Positions 23,833 through 35,465 of a DNA stretch of 64,000 bases are shown here, one piece after another. A model generated the notes under the pieces. The model saw only the letters and a list, made by a program, of their open reading frames with translations. It was not told the origin of the DNA and made no database searches. Source of the stretch: Nematopogon swammerdamellus (lineage: Eukaryota > Arthropoda > Insecta > Lepidoptera > Adelidae); contig OX336349.1 in the NCBI GenBank assembly GCA_946902875.1, positions 9,881,891-9,945,890 on the forward strand, given 5' to 3'. Numbering within the stretch: position 1 is the stretch's first letter; the number at the start of each line of letters is the position of its first letter. Both the position numbers and the translations under genes were made by a program.

Positions 23833-24544
23833 CAATCGATATCTGTCTAAAATAAATGGTTACCTACTGCACTTATCCGTTTCTTCTTTCATCTGAATAT
23901 TTAGTAGGTATATTGATTTTAATTTTAGAATTAGAAGGACAATTTCATTTATTGCCAGTCGTTTTTCTTTCTGCATATAAATTACTAATTCTTAACGAAC
24001 CTAGTTATAAGACGAAAGTAGCAGGCATCTTGAAGCAGGCGATTCTTTCATAACGGTGCCGCCTCTTGCGTTTCGAGATTTTGCCATCGGGGCCACAGAC
24101 AATAGAGAATAAATTGAAATGCAGAGTGCAGTGGCGTCGGCAGCGTTCTTCGCAACGCCGACGCCAGCGCCGCGCCGTCTCGGAGATCGCTGATGCTTTC
24201 ACGTAATCACCATTATGGGCGGATGTGGAGATATTTCTATTTGGATGAAAGTTGGCGGCGCTTAGGTAGGTGCTAATGCCCTTTATTCGTGCACTTAGAT
24301 CCCACTGAGCCATATCTTCCATTCGTATTTTGAACTTGTGTTATTCGCACGGGAAGCTGAGATATTTTATTATTAAAACGTTGTAAGTGACTTAAAAATG
24401 CAGTAGTTAAAAATATAGTGGCTGATTAGTGGTAAGGAGCTGAAAGTATTAGGATAAATATCACAATACTTTATAAAAACTTATATTATAAAAACGCATT
24501 TTCCCATGAGAAAAGTTAACCATCGAAACGACATACCTATTTTT
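23833..24544. other. Unrecognised 105-codon frame, otherwise nothing
   Basis: The minus-strand frame 24322-24005 contains an Arg/Cys-rich centre (RRWRRRCEERCRRH) over a GC-rich patch. No domain recognised; probably compositional. Confidence 0.35.
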
Positions 24545-24808
24545 TTATTGAAAGCGCGACATGTGGCGCCCAGCAATTCATAAGATGTCTAACGACGCCC
24601 ATTGACATTCGGTCGTATGCGGGGGTTGCGAATGCTACGCCGGCCAGACACGTGCCTATTCACGCCCGTCTTGAAGGACCCGAGACTGTACTTGGGGGAA
24701 AATATATAGGCAGGGTGAGCGTTCCAGAGTTTACCGGTTCTGTAAAGGAACGATCTGTAGAACCGGTTATTACGCAATCGCGGTAAATCCAGCGTGTAAT
24801 TGTATAGC
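24545..24808 (-). mobile_element. LINE 3' end (CR1/Jockey-type family)
   Basis: The minus strand encodes NNRFYRSFLYRTGKLWNA, FSPKYSLGSFK and RNPRIRPNVNGRR, matching the tail of the 5913-6737 protein. A GGCGCCACATGTCGCGC tail and an A tract follow. 5'-truncated. Confidence 0.8.
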
Positions 24809-25512
24809 GTATTCGCAGTAATTGCAAATTTATTGCAAAGTCACAGTCCATTGTGATAAACCTAATCATAATTTCGTTATTCACAGACAGAGGCACGATA
24901 TAGCCAAAGGTTTTCGTCCTCCACAACACACCGAACTGCAGCACTGTCACCCGTCTGCGCGCTAACCTTCCAATGGAAATGCCTTCCCGAGGGAGCAGGA
25001 AACTGTGACGCGAGCGCAACTTAGCCAAGTTAACAATAACCTTCATTTGCATTTAAAAACTACATAACGCGCCGCTCACCCGCTTCGCCAAAAAGGGCAA
25101 CAGGATACCTGGAACACAATGTCCGACACAACAATGCAATGCGGGATTTCCAAGACTCCTGTTTCCAGTATTAAAATAAGAAGAAAATATTAAAAGCAGT
25201 CCGCAGTTTGCATTGATGTTCATCTGAGTGATATTGCATGGCATTAGGCAACAATACGGAGGCAGGGCCGTGCAATGTTTTAATAACTTTTAGAGTCTTT
25301 GTGTTTGATGTAATAAATAATAGTCTCAAGAGACTCGTATATTTTTTTCGAGGCGAAGCCTTTTAACGCCCGTCTGGTATGGGGACCTAACTGAGAAAAA
25401 GGGAAACGTCACGCAAGTACGAACTGATAATGTTTTAAGTTTACTCTGTTATTAATTTATTAATTTTTAAGTTTCCGGATTAACAGTAGTAGGTTTAAAG
25501 ACTTACATAAGT
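24809..25512. other. No recognised feature
   Basis: A 130-codon minus-strand frame that begins here reads into the LINE end in the wrong frame and is spurious. Confidence 0.45.
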
Positions 25513-25551
25513 CGAAGTTTCGCCCGCTACGCCACGGGCTTCTTCAGGGAC
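25513..25551 (-). ncRNA. Hammerhead-ribozyme-like core
   Basis: The minus strand reads CTGAAGA, stem GCCCG-TGGCGTAG-CGGGC, then GAAAC. Both core boxes fit the hammerhead (C3-U4-G5-A6-N7-G8-A9 and GAAA). A GACTT...AAGTC hairpin follows. Stem I partner and cleavage triplet are not established. Confidence 0.45.
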
Positions 25552-25680
25552 TGCGGTAGTTCTTGGAGCTGACGTCTGGTGTCCGTTGTACCAGACGTCA
25601 ACTTTTTGACTAGTTTGACGTCTAGTACAACGGACACCAGACGTCGGCTCCAGGAACTCCCGCAGTCCCTGAAGAAGCCC
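25536..25680. repeat. 145-bp long palindrome
   Basis: Arms 25536-25601 and 25615-25680 are 66 bp each with four mismatches around a 13-bp loop. The left arm overlaps the hammerhead-like core on the minus strand; the right arm carries only the CTGAAGAAGCCC part. Confidence 0.9.
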
Positions 25681-26869
25681 TGAATAATTGAATTTTCGCG
25701 TGTCCCACGAGACGTCACTTTTTCACAGTGGAAAGTCCAAACTCTGCTTTGTTTTGATTAGTGGAGACCTACTTATATGCAAAGGGGAGGAGAGATGGCG
25801 AAAACGTTATTTTTTGTTTCGGAAACCGCCAGATTCAACATTCAAGCACTTGCTATTGAAATCTCACCACTTCAACTATTGTCATGCCATTTGTATTGGT
25901 AGTCACTCCTCAACTTACTCCGAGCTACCTACGTGCTTGTGAACCTAGCCTGGCTGACTGTTGAAGTTTATAAGGTGATAAGCGTCCTTGAAAACACACT
26001 ATAACTATTTAAATCACGTACTTATTGTCAAAGCATAAGGTTGAATTTCGATCCCAATACTCCAAAGCGTCGAAGCGGTGTCCACGGTGAGCGTAATCGC
26101 TAAGGGCAGAGTTAACTGACGTTGAGCTTAGAACTTTGGCAAGTTGTTACCAGTGACCTCAAGTTAATTAAGCAGTGAGGCTTGTCATTATAACAAGTTC
26201 CAAAGTGCTGGATCGGGGCTTCCGTCAGGATGGGAAGGAGGACGTATAAGATTCGACGGAGACTGTCATTTGCGGGAACCTACCATTTGAATGTGTGATT
26301 CAAAGCGCAACGCTTACGTTTGCTTCTGTAGTTCGAGAAATGTTTAGAGTGGTTTGCGTACTTACGTGTGCATTGTGCAATAAAGGAATCATAGGCCAAT
26401 ATTATGTAAGCAAACATCTCAGCTATACACCCAAGTGTCACCTATGAATGAATTTCCCTGTTCAATGTAGAGTTAGTCATAATATATGTATGTCTGTTTC
26501 AGCTGTTTTTCTCTCTCTCTTACTCTCTTCTATTTATTTGTTTGTCTTTGTGTTATTTGTAGGTTTATGTTTGATTGTTTGTTTCATGTTCGTTCATATC
26601 TCAAGTATTCTATATTACTGTCCTTCTGTATTCTTACTTACGTAGTTAATATGTGAAAAGCGTTGCAGGGTTTTTACATACTCAATTTTATTTTGTAAAA
26701 ACTTATGTTCTTAATGTAAATTGTTGTTGGTTTTTCCAAATTTGAAAAAAAAAAAAAAATTTGTACAAGCTTTATCAAATAAAGTTAGTTCAGACAAAAC
26801 ATTTAGTAACAGTGTATTTATGTTATGCCTTGAAGAAGCGGTTATTTTTGGATTTAGTGAAGGAAAGTA
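25681..26869. other. No recognised feature
   Basis: AT-rich; only random frames up to 84 codons. An A13-15 run lies at about 26744-26758. Confidence 0.5.
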
Positions 26870-27100
26870 ACATACATATGGACATAACTTCACGCCTGTT
26901 TCCCAGTGGGGTAGGCAGAGGCAACGGATCTCCACGTCCCTGACACACCTGTGTCGCCAATTTCACTCTCATATTGTTCTTCATACATGCCCGTCGGTTA
27001 CGGGTACTACGCACTTGTCTCTTTTTGAGCGCACGCCCGATCTGGTCCAGGTGCGTGCGCCTAGAGCGACCCTTCCCGACTCTTCCATTCGAAATTCGCT
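26870..27100 (-). pseudogene. LINE C-terminal coding end (SVVSAYPTGKQA family)
   Basis: The minus strand encodes GRSRRTHLDQIGRALKKRQV, RSTRNRRACMKN and a shifted end over CCCACTGGGAAACAGGCGTG. About 200 bp match the 14411-14610 copy, with an indel near 26935 that breaks the final residues. Confidence 0.62.
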
Positions 27101-29902
27101 CCATACATTTCTTTCCTTAGTCTCCTATCATTCATTCTTCCAACATGACATGAACATTTCGAACTCATAGTAGACCTTTCAAACGCACCTTTTCCGTTTC
27201 TCTGAACGTTCTCTTTTTTTTTCCATTTGATTAAATATTACATATAAATGCACTATTTATTTCTCAATCCACGGATTTGCAAATTTACGCCGAGAATGAA
27301 GTAATAATTTGGCCTAACCCATACATTACACCGATAAGAGTTTCATTGTCACATTTCCTGGATTAATCTTCCCGCTCTCGGATACTATTCCTCACCTGCA
27401 TTCACGGAATCGGTCCGGAGCGATAATAGCTCGAACAAACGTACTAATGCGAAATAAATTGTCCACGTACTGCTTCCGCAAACTGAAACGCTGCCTTTTT
27501 TCCTTTTCCCGGAAGCGGAAGAGCTCCGGAAAATGGTCGTGCGAACATTTCCACGGATATATTTCGTGTTTTAGGGTGTTTTTTCTTAGGATGGTTTTTG
27601 AAGTCGAAGTTAGCCGGATAAAGTGTTTATTAAGAATAACAAGAATGAGACACATTTTACTAACAGAGCAAGAAATCGTGTCTTGGAGGAAGATGGCAGC
27701 CGATCGCTGCTCTGTGATTTTACTAGTAGTTCCGTTTGAGTCAAACGGAACTAATAGTAAAATCACAGGGTTTCACGTAACTACTAGTTCAATCAAACGG
27801 GTTGTCCTTCACCTTGGAAGGAATCAAATTTTGATCACATCTTGGTAAAGTTTATTTTGAGTTTTCAAAATGTTCTTATACCATAAATTCTTTCTCTTTT
27901 TCAAAGGTTACAGCAAATAACCGGACAAATACGTTGAATGACCTTACGTAGTTACCATGCACCGTGCTAGTACGTAGCAGCACTAAACCCTATAAGAGTT
28001 ATCTATAATTTATTTTAAGCTTCATAATTTTTTGGTGATATGATGTTGCACGTAGGATTTCGCCCTTAGATTCAGCAACAATCCGAACATAAATACTTAA
28101 ATCCATTATTCAACCGCCATGCGCCAGCGCCACCGTTGCATTGCCAGAGTTTACCCGCATCGAGCTAAGAAACACTCCGGTATAATTACACTTTACTTTA
28201 AATGCAGGTTTCAATACTTTCGACGGCGCGCTATTGAAACTGGAAATGCGGACTGCGAAAGCTCATACAGGCCCATTCATTCCAAGCAGTATGCTGTAAT
28301 TGAGAAGAAATTATCCAAAACAACGCCAAACCACGTGCGAGTGTAAGTTCTAATGCGAAGAGCAAAGGAGTATTTTTGATTGAATGTTAAATTGTGGTTG
28401 GGATAATTATGCTGATTATTGTGCGTTTTTTTGTTTGTTTTTGTTTGGAAAATCGTATGAATATTGGCGCTCTAGCACAGATGTTGCTCTAGCTAGGCGT
28501 TAGACGAAGATGACGTGTGCTCGAGGCAAAGTAATGGTTTTTTTAGTATATTAAGTACGTATTATGTTATTCTTTCATGCCTATGCGCTCTACGCTATGC
28601 ACCTAATGTTTACTTCGTTTGGTCAAAATTTGTGGCCCACATACTAGAGATGGATATCTACACATTTGTAGAATAGTTCCTAGAATTAAAGTTTTAGACA
28701 ATATTCATTTCGTCTATAATAATATGACGTAAGTATGAACCATCCGTAGCTATGAAGTGTGACGGTATATTCTTGTACCTTTGGTCGATTTATCCAAAGT
28801 ATTTTGAATGCTCTCCGGAAAATACGAAATTGTGCATTTCAGACATAAATTGTCATAAACTTTTTACTTGAAAAAGCTGGCTTCTTGGGAACTTTCGTTG
28901 ATTTCCAAGAGTCTTATTTTCAGATCCATTCGAGGAAAATTGCTTCTTAAAATTGATATTAGAAGGTACGTATTTGTCTATTGTGTCCGCTGTGTTGTGT
29001 ATTATTGAGAATTTATTTTGGTGTTATGTGAAGAGAGTTCAGATTTGTTTGTTTGATGTTTTGACTTTCTTGAGGGACTTACGTTTTGTCTTACTGCACC
29101 GTCTTGTGGGACCGTCTCGAAGGTTTGCCCTTGAGGTTTGCTCGCGGACCTGTTCGCATTTTCATTTTTACATTTTCTCTTGTTCGTCTTTTTATAGTGA
29201 TGATCGGCCCTTGATCTTATCGATAGCAAGTTTTCAGATATCTGCATACATACGCATTGACATTGACGAAATGAGGTTGAAAAAAAATTTTTTGAAGAAA
29301 AAATATGTACTATGTCCAAGCCTAAGCCCAAGGGATCACATAAATGGCGTTTGGACCTAAAATTAGTGTGCTTTGCTGGTTATGATTTCTGACAACATGT
29401 GTCAAGTGCGTGTCTGACAATTATTATTTAATATAGTTAATATATTTAAGACTATGTAGAGCGGATTAATCTTTAGAAATCTCACTTGTCATAATAGTTT
29501 ATTATTGCCATAATATGAATGTAGGTAAAATGTTTGATATAATGTGCATGCTTTGACGGAAATTTGAACTTGACAATTATTTGCCAGTTATCAAAAGGGA
29601 GGTGATTTTATATTAATAACATACATATTATGTACTTGGTTATATGGTTAGCTAAACATTTCAATTATTCGCCTGTACAAAACATTTTGTGTATGTCGAT
29701 ACAGTCACTTCTTGCATTAAAGGTCGTGCTACATCGGACGAGACGAAGATTTTTACCGAAATGCTCTCCGCTTTACCAATTCATAACATACCGAAGAGGA
29801 TTAATGCCATTTATAATGTCGGAAATGACGAATCCATCTTGTATGTATGTTCGTGTAGCGAGCGGGGGTAGGAGTATGCTCGCAGAGTGAAACGAATGAC
29901 TT
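27101..29902. other. No recognised gene
   Basis: Besides the 27712-27768 palindrome, overlapping frames of 109-135 codons at 27392-27848 and 28953-29360 occur on both strands and carry no motif. Confidence 0.5.
27712..27768. repeat. 57-bp near-perfect palindrome
   Basis: Arms of 28 bp (CTGTGATTTTACTAGTAGTT and on) with one mismatch around a single G. Confidence 0.93.
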
Positions 29903-30184
29903 GCTTTATAAAAGGGAACGTCTGTCTGTATGTATGTATGTTTGAGGTAAACTCCAGAACCACTCAACAGATATTCATGCGGTTTGCACCAATGGATAGA
30001 GTAGTTCTTGAGGCTCGCTACAGACGGATATACCATCACGCTAAATAGCCTTAGGGCTATAGCATGGAAGGGAGACCGAGAGAGAGAATATAAAAGAAGC
30101 GATCGTTTATTATCATATTTGCGTCTAAATCGTATTAGCTGTAAACCGAGTCTACCGCGGGCGAAGCCGCGGGCAAAAGTTAGT
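29903..30184 (+). mobile_element. Helitron-like element with intact 3' hairpin
   Basis: Begins near GCTTTATAAAAGGGAACG, then GTCTGTCTGTATG and CTCCAGAACCACTCAACAG. CCGCGG-GCGAAG-CCGCGG forms a 6-bp hairpin at 30155-30172, and the end TTAGT is 12 nt later. A 184-codon minus-strand frame across this copy is accidental. Confidence 0.55.
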
Positions 30185-32968
30185 ACATATACACACGCTA
30201 AACCCTTCCTTTTGGCTTCACCGTAGAGAGTAAAATAAAATAGGTAACTTTCTCGATGCTTTGGGTAGAATAAATGTAGAGAAGCGCTCTCGACGTAGGG
30301 ACGCTTGCAAGCCGCACCGCAATACACGCCAGCATTTCGTATTATCGGGGAGCGAGCGGCAGTTTGCGTCCTCCTTGTGGCGTAACTTTCGATAACATAC
30401 TCGTTGGCATTTTATAGTGATTTTAGAAAGTTCTACAATGTATTACATTTTCAGCGTTTCGCAAGACGGATTTATGCAGAAAGAATTATTTTCCAGTTAA
30501 CCCTGCATACCTGCATAGTTTTTTTTCAGGTGTTTTATTTCACAGGAGTCAAGTCAAGAAATTACAAAAATTTATAAGACCCGACTACCCGCCGAAAATG
30601 TTTCAGTCCGGCTATCTGTCTATTCGAATCCTACACGACTACAGCAATTTCGATCAAGTTTCCTTGTTATTTCTTTCGTTTTTCGTAGGCGGATTTTATA
30701 AAATTTTATTTTATTTCCTTTAGATTTAAACAATTTAAGTGTGGTATATTTTTGCTCTTGAATTGTCTTTTCAGGCTCTTGACTTTGATACACTCCCCAC
30801 TCGACGGGGTTTGAAGAAAAACTATTTTCAAAGTTTGAAAATATGGGGCCAAACACCCATCATTTTGAATTATTTAAAATATGTGGTACCACATGATGAC
30901 ACTCGCTGAGAGAGACGTCCTACCATTTGGCTTCGCCGTAGTCGAGTAAAAAGAATACATTTGTGCACACCGGGCATTCGAAACTAGAGTGAAATGATCT
31001 GTGTTGGGTTGGTTATACCATTCTAAAATGCTATAACGTACCTACTTGCATATAGGTAATTAACATTTACTTTTTTTATTGTTCACAGGTATGAATTAGG
31101 AAGAATAAAAGGCAGCACAGATGAACGACAGGTACCTATCGAAAAGTCTCCGGCATGAGGACCGTCAACAGAAGATCGTTCGTTTCAAAAGTACTCATAA
31201 GAATATTCGTCGTCTCTTACCATTAGCGTAATATTTGATGCAAATCTGCATTCGGCATTCGTTAGGAAAAATCAGTTAGCATTCCGATCCCATTGCGATC
31301 CAATCAGATGTGAGCGGACGGAGCGACCGTGGCGGGAGTGAGAGGGGGGAGGGGGGGGGGGGGGGGGGGGGGGGGGATTGGCTTGTCAGTTACCTTGTTC
31401 GTTATATTATGATCGATGGAGATGATTGTGAAGACGTAAAAAGTAGTAAAGTAGAGGTATTCGGTGTCGAACTTTGATACACTGTTCTAATAAAACTGAC
31501 TAATGTTACTGTGAGGAATTAGTCACTTATGGCCGTTTACACACCCCCAGTTACAATATGTAGCTGCCAGCGAACTCCTGTCAAATGTATGAGAAATGTC
31601 ACTATAACAAATAACTGTTGAACTTGACATAACCTGAGATGGTGAAAACGGTCAAGTAACGGAAAATGTATATTCGTATACACGTTAAAATTTCCAAAAA
31701 AAAAAGTAAAGGCATCCAAAGTCGCCTCTAATTGAGCAAGTCCAAAGCGCGAGCCAACAATAGAAGCAGAGTGCTAACTCGTTCCCTTCGACCTCAATCC
31801 CACTAACTAAATTCAAATCCCGCAATAAATAGCGTAGAGAGGCTCTCGGGACAATAACGTAGGTATTATACGCTCTCGTCGGCTTAGCGGCCCATGACTC
31901 AACGCGGAGAGGGCTTCTAAGTTTGTGTTGGAGAAAAGCATCAGTCATCTTAATGCACTGACCACGACTGGAAGGCTTTATTGAAATGTAATGGCTTTTT
32001 GCATGCAGAGAGAAATCTTCAGATTACTTTTAGTTATGGATGTGTGCGACTTTAAAAAATAGTTAGTTATGCATTGTTTAACATTCATTAAGTGCACGTA
32101 CACTACCGACTCTTGAATTTGTCAAAATTTCTATCTTTAGAGGGCTTTGTGCTAAGGTGTTTTGCGGATGGGAAATAAATCAGTGTAAAATATCTTCTCT
32201 ATTCCCTCATCTCTATTCACCAGTCCTCTCTTCCATAAGATCTATTATCTATAATACCCTGCTCCCCGTCTTAACCCGGGATGTCTATCTATGCAGTTTT
32301 TATGGTTTCCGAAAACCGACGCAAAATGTAAAATGTCTTTGGCCGGAAAAAATACAGCTGCATTCTTTTTAGATAGCACCTCATGGGCATTCTGAAGAAG
32401 GAAACATTTTAGGCAGGTTCGCTCCGGTCTGAGAAAGCCTGAGTGGCAATCGCTTTGAAACCCTCGCAATGCGATCACTACGAACAGAGACCGTAATTTT
32501 TGCAATGAAGTATTTCTAATAAAATGATGAAAAAAAAAACACTCACCCACGGCTCACGATCTGAACACTTTGAGAGGCAAGGCCCTGTAGAATAAATTAT
32601 AAGAAAAAAATATTAGTAAATAAAATATTAAATCTCAGAGCTGCGCCGTTATTTACTTTGCGGTCCCCTCACGCCTTTAAGTATCTAAACGGAAATTATT
32701 TTGAGTTTTAAGCAGTCGGGTTTTTTTTTATTTGTAATTTAACTTTTTATATTATTATACATTTCAAAGAGTGAGTTTGACATTGATGTGAAATCGATAT
32801 ATGTTTTCTTTTGTTCATGCCATCAGATTCTAGCAGACCTAACCAATTATTACAACAAAATTGTACACAAAACGTCGTACTTCTTCTAAATGAATATTAC
32901 ATTTTATCTCAGAGTCAGTACAGTACATACAGATTCATGGAAAGTCTTCGCTGCTTCATCATCATCAA
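30185..32968. other. No recognised gene
   Basis: Contains the poly-G tract. GTTAACTCAGAG-type or LINE motifs are absent; frames up to 101 codons look random. Confidence 0.5.
31344..31376 (+). repeat. Poly-G tract (6 + 26)
   Basis: Six G, one A, then 26 G, after a GC-rich GAGCGACCGTGGCGGGAGTG. The length is uncertain. Confidence 0.9.
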
Positions 32969-33027
32969 TGACATCACGGATGTTGTAGGTGATGTAGCCA
33001 ACCGTGTCAGTTTCCATAAAAAAAAAA
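32969..33027 (+). mobile_element. SINE-family tail
   Basis: 59 bp: TGACATCACGGATGTTGTAG to CAGTTTCCATAAAA plus A tract. Severely 5'-truncated, as expected of LINE-driven retroposition. Confidence 0.78.
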
Positions 33028-33332
33028 CTATATTATATATTGTCTCCTTGCATACAGTAGGCGAATTCGGGCACAATATAAAAACCCATTTTGCCCAGCC
33101 ATTAAGCCAGGGCGTGCAGAAAATAAAACCCAGCAACTTTTCCCATTACCGGGAAAAAGACGAGATTCTCGGCGCTAGGTACCGCGGAATTTCACCAAAT
33201 GCCCACTGGCTTTCCTAAGAGATGAGGCCCACTTCGATATCCACTGAGAGCTTTCTACCCGGCTGTGATTTCTAGGTATTTCGACGACGTTTGACGTTTA
33301 GCAATAATTTTTTTTCGAAAATCTCTTTTTTT

Positions 33333-33616
33333 TTGACGTGATAACGTCTCATAAATTGATGAACACCGGCTGCACGCACGAAAAAGTGTCACGGTCCATC
33401 TGAGTCTACGTGTGCAAGCGAGAGCGCGTAACCAGCGATAGAGAGGCACAATCGGCCCAAGCGGCAGTGTTGCCAAACGTACGGTAATCGCCGTATCGTA
33501 CGGTAATCGAGGCTAGAAATCGACAAATGTACGGCGTACGGCAGCGATAGGGGTGCCGTACGAAAAAATACGGTAATTCTTATAGCTGTGTTTCTTTATG
33601 ACGTTATCACGTAAAA
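33333..33616. mobile_element. Candidate inverted-repeat element with GACGTGATAACGTC ends
   Basis: TGACGTGATAACGTCTCATAAA at the left mirrors TTTATGACGTTATCACG at the right. Inside are CGTACGG-type motifs repeated at 33479-33585 (ACGGTAATCG twice, GTACGGCGTACGG). No coding frame. Limits are approximate. Confidence 0.45.
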
Positions 33617-33696
33617 CTATCGTCCGTAAACCGACTTTACAGACAACCATTTTTTTTTTCTATTAAATTCTCAAAAATAAATATCTGGATTTGTTA

Positions 33697-33963
33697 TATA
33701 AGGTGTTTCGTTATTCATGTCGTTTCTTTCAGGGGGTTGTTCTATATCCTAAACTGAGTAACTTTTGCTCTACAGCTTTTGGAAATTGGAAGATAAAAAT
33801 TCACTTTCTCCACACCTACATTTAAGGGCAGACTTAACCTCCAAATGTATGGGGAAAGTGATTTTTTTTTCCAATTTCCAAAAGCTATAGAACAAAAGTT
33901 ACTCAGTTTAGGATACAGAACAACCCCCTGAAAGAAACGACATGAATAACGAAACACCTTATA
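33697..33963. mobile_element. 267-bp fold-back element
   Basis: Ends TATAAGGTGTTTCG and CGAAACACCTTATA. The arms run about 125 bp to a loop near 33824-33842 and include AGGGGGTTGTTCT and its complement. Non-coding. Confidence 0.85.
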
Positions 33964-34624
33964 CACGGTGAACAAAAAACCTGTCGAACACCCGAAGGCA
34001 GGAAGTACAGTTTCAGATACTGAATCGGATAGGCTAGTTTTTTTTCGAAATTTATATGAAAATATGCCCTTTTTCAATTATTCCTAAGTATCAAGATGCC
34101 TTTAAATAACTAAATTATGTCTGCATGCCATCATAACAGTGATGTGAAGTTAAACCCTACTACCATATGTCTTAAGCACGTGATATCAGTTTTCTAGGTA
34201 CCTACCTAGGTAATATTCTAAAACTTATTAGTTATACAAAATAATAGTTTGTTGCACACTAACAGACCTCAAAGCACTTACCGACTTCATTTTCAGTACA
34301 GAAGACAAAAAAATATTAAAATCGGCAAATTATTTTACAAAGAATTTCACTAAAGACATAAGAACACGCTGTCTGCCTTCACTTCAATGCCGACTAAAGA
34401 TAATAATTTATGACACTGGCGGCGAGCCGCGCCGCCGCCGCGCCGCCCCTCCGCCGCGCCTCCTAGAGAATTTTGCATTAGAATTAAAAGGTCGTGATAC
34501 TAATTATATTTTTTAATTGAAAAATTTTGTCCGAATTAAAAAAAAAAACTAGCCTATCCGATTCAGTATCTGAAACTGTACTTCCTGCCTTCGGGTGTTC
34601 GACAGGTTTTTTGATCACCGTGTA
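33962..34624. mobile_element. MITE with ~90-bp terminal inverted repeats
   Basis: The left end TACACGGTGAACAAAAAACC mirrors the right end up to ATCACCGTGTA (one mismatch in the first 20). It shares or abuts the right end of the fold-back element at a TATA. A TA target is possible (Tc1/mariner-like), but the superfamily is unassigned. The core holds a CGCCGCC-rich island at 34421-34470. Confidence 0.78.
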
Positions 34625-34821
34625 TAGTTAAATGTAATTATTATTAAAATTAAATGCTTTTCTCACGGTTGTTCTCCGAGCTATGTGGATAAACATTTCG
34701 GGCCAAACATAATATGGCACATGCTCATGAGCACTCTGCCGCCGTGACGGCTGAGAACTGTCAATTCTCGGTCAGTTATCAGTTCAACACCCACACTAAT
34801 TTATAAAATCCATATAAGTAC

Positions 34822-35153
34822 TGTGTGAGGCCGGTACTTAAAAAGAAGAGCCCCACTGCGTCTCTCACCGTGCCTGTCGTAAAAGGCGACTAAGGGATAA
34901 GGACGAGATGCCGTGCTAAAGGGCGACAGGCTTGCTACCCCTCACCTGGGCACGGTCCTTCCACCGAGTCATGCAGCAGGTGGGTTTTAGTGCCTTACTT
35001 GCTGCTTGATAGTTAACTTGTCCGAATACTTTGCTAAACGTGGTGGTCGATGTTATGTTGCAATTTTCCACAGTTTTTGCAGCACAACACAGTTTACTCT
35101 GCTCACCCTGATTGTAGGGATACAGCGTGTGTGGTATGTACATATGTATGTAA
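34822..35153 (+). mobile_element. Interspersed repeat, longest copy of the GGGATACAGCGTGTGTGG family
   Basis: Starts CTGTGTGAGGCCGGTACTTA, then GTCGTAAAAGGCGACTAAGG and CACGGTCCTTCCACCGAGTC, and ends in ATGTATGTAAATAA. No coding frame is evident. Its first 100 bp recur as the head of the SINE-like copy at 47654-47974. Confidence 0.68.
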
Positions 35154-35275
35154 ATAAATGTTATGGAATGACAAAGTAATGACCATTACGCAGATGTCCC
35201 GACCTCCAGTGCATACATTAGAAAATCAGTTTTCTTGGTCATAACATAATCATTCACAGACAAAAGGTATGTAAT

Positions 35276-35400
35276 GGTATGGTATGGGTGGTTAACTCAG
35301 AGGGGCCAGAGCACATGCACCAACCAGCCAATATCACCTCCGAGAAGGTGCCACACCGGAGACCTCCCAACCCAGTCGATAACAACTTGAGCCTACCACC
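35276..35400 (+). mobile_element. Interspersed repeat (GGTGGCTGA family), partial
   Basis: GGTATGGGTGGTTAACTCAG, CCAACCAGCCAATATCACCT and CCACACCGGAGACCT. It lies about 60 bp left of the LTR element. Confidence 0.65.
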
Positions 35401-35465
35401 TATAGTAAAGGGCGGACCTACAGTCAGTTACCGATCCACTCTTCGCATCGTAAATGTCTTCGTAT

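Noticed and set aside
27392..27848. Overlapping 124- and 133-codon frames on both strands
   Set aside because: They are related through a palindrome, so each mirrors the other. No protein motif.
29773..30327. 184-codon minus-strand open frame
   Set aside because: It runs antisense across a Helitron-like repeat, has no domain and no codon pattern, and shares its span with plus-strand frames.
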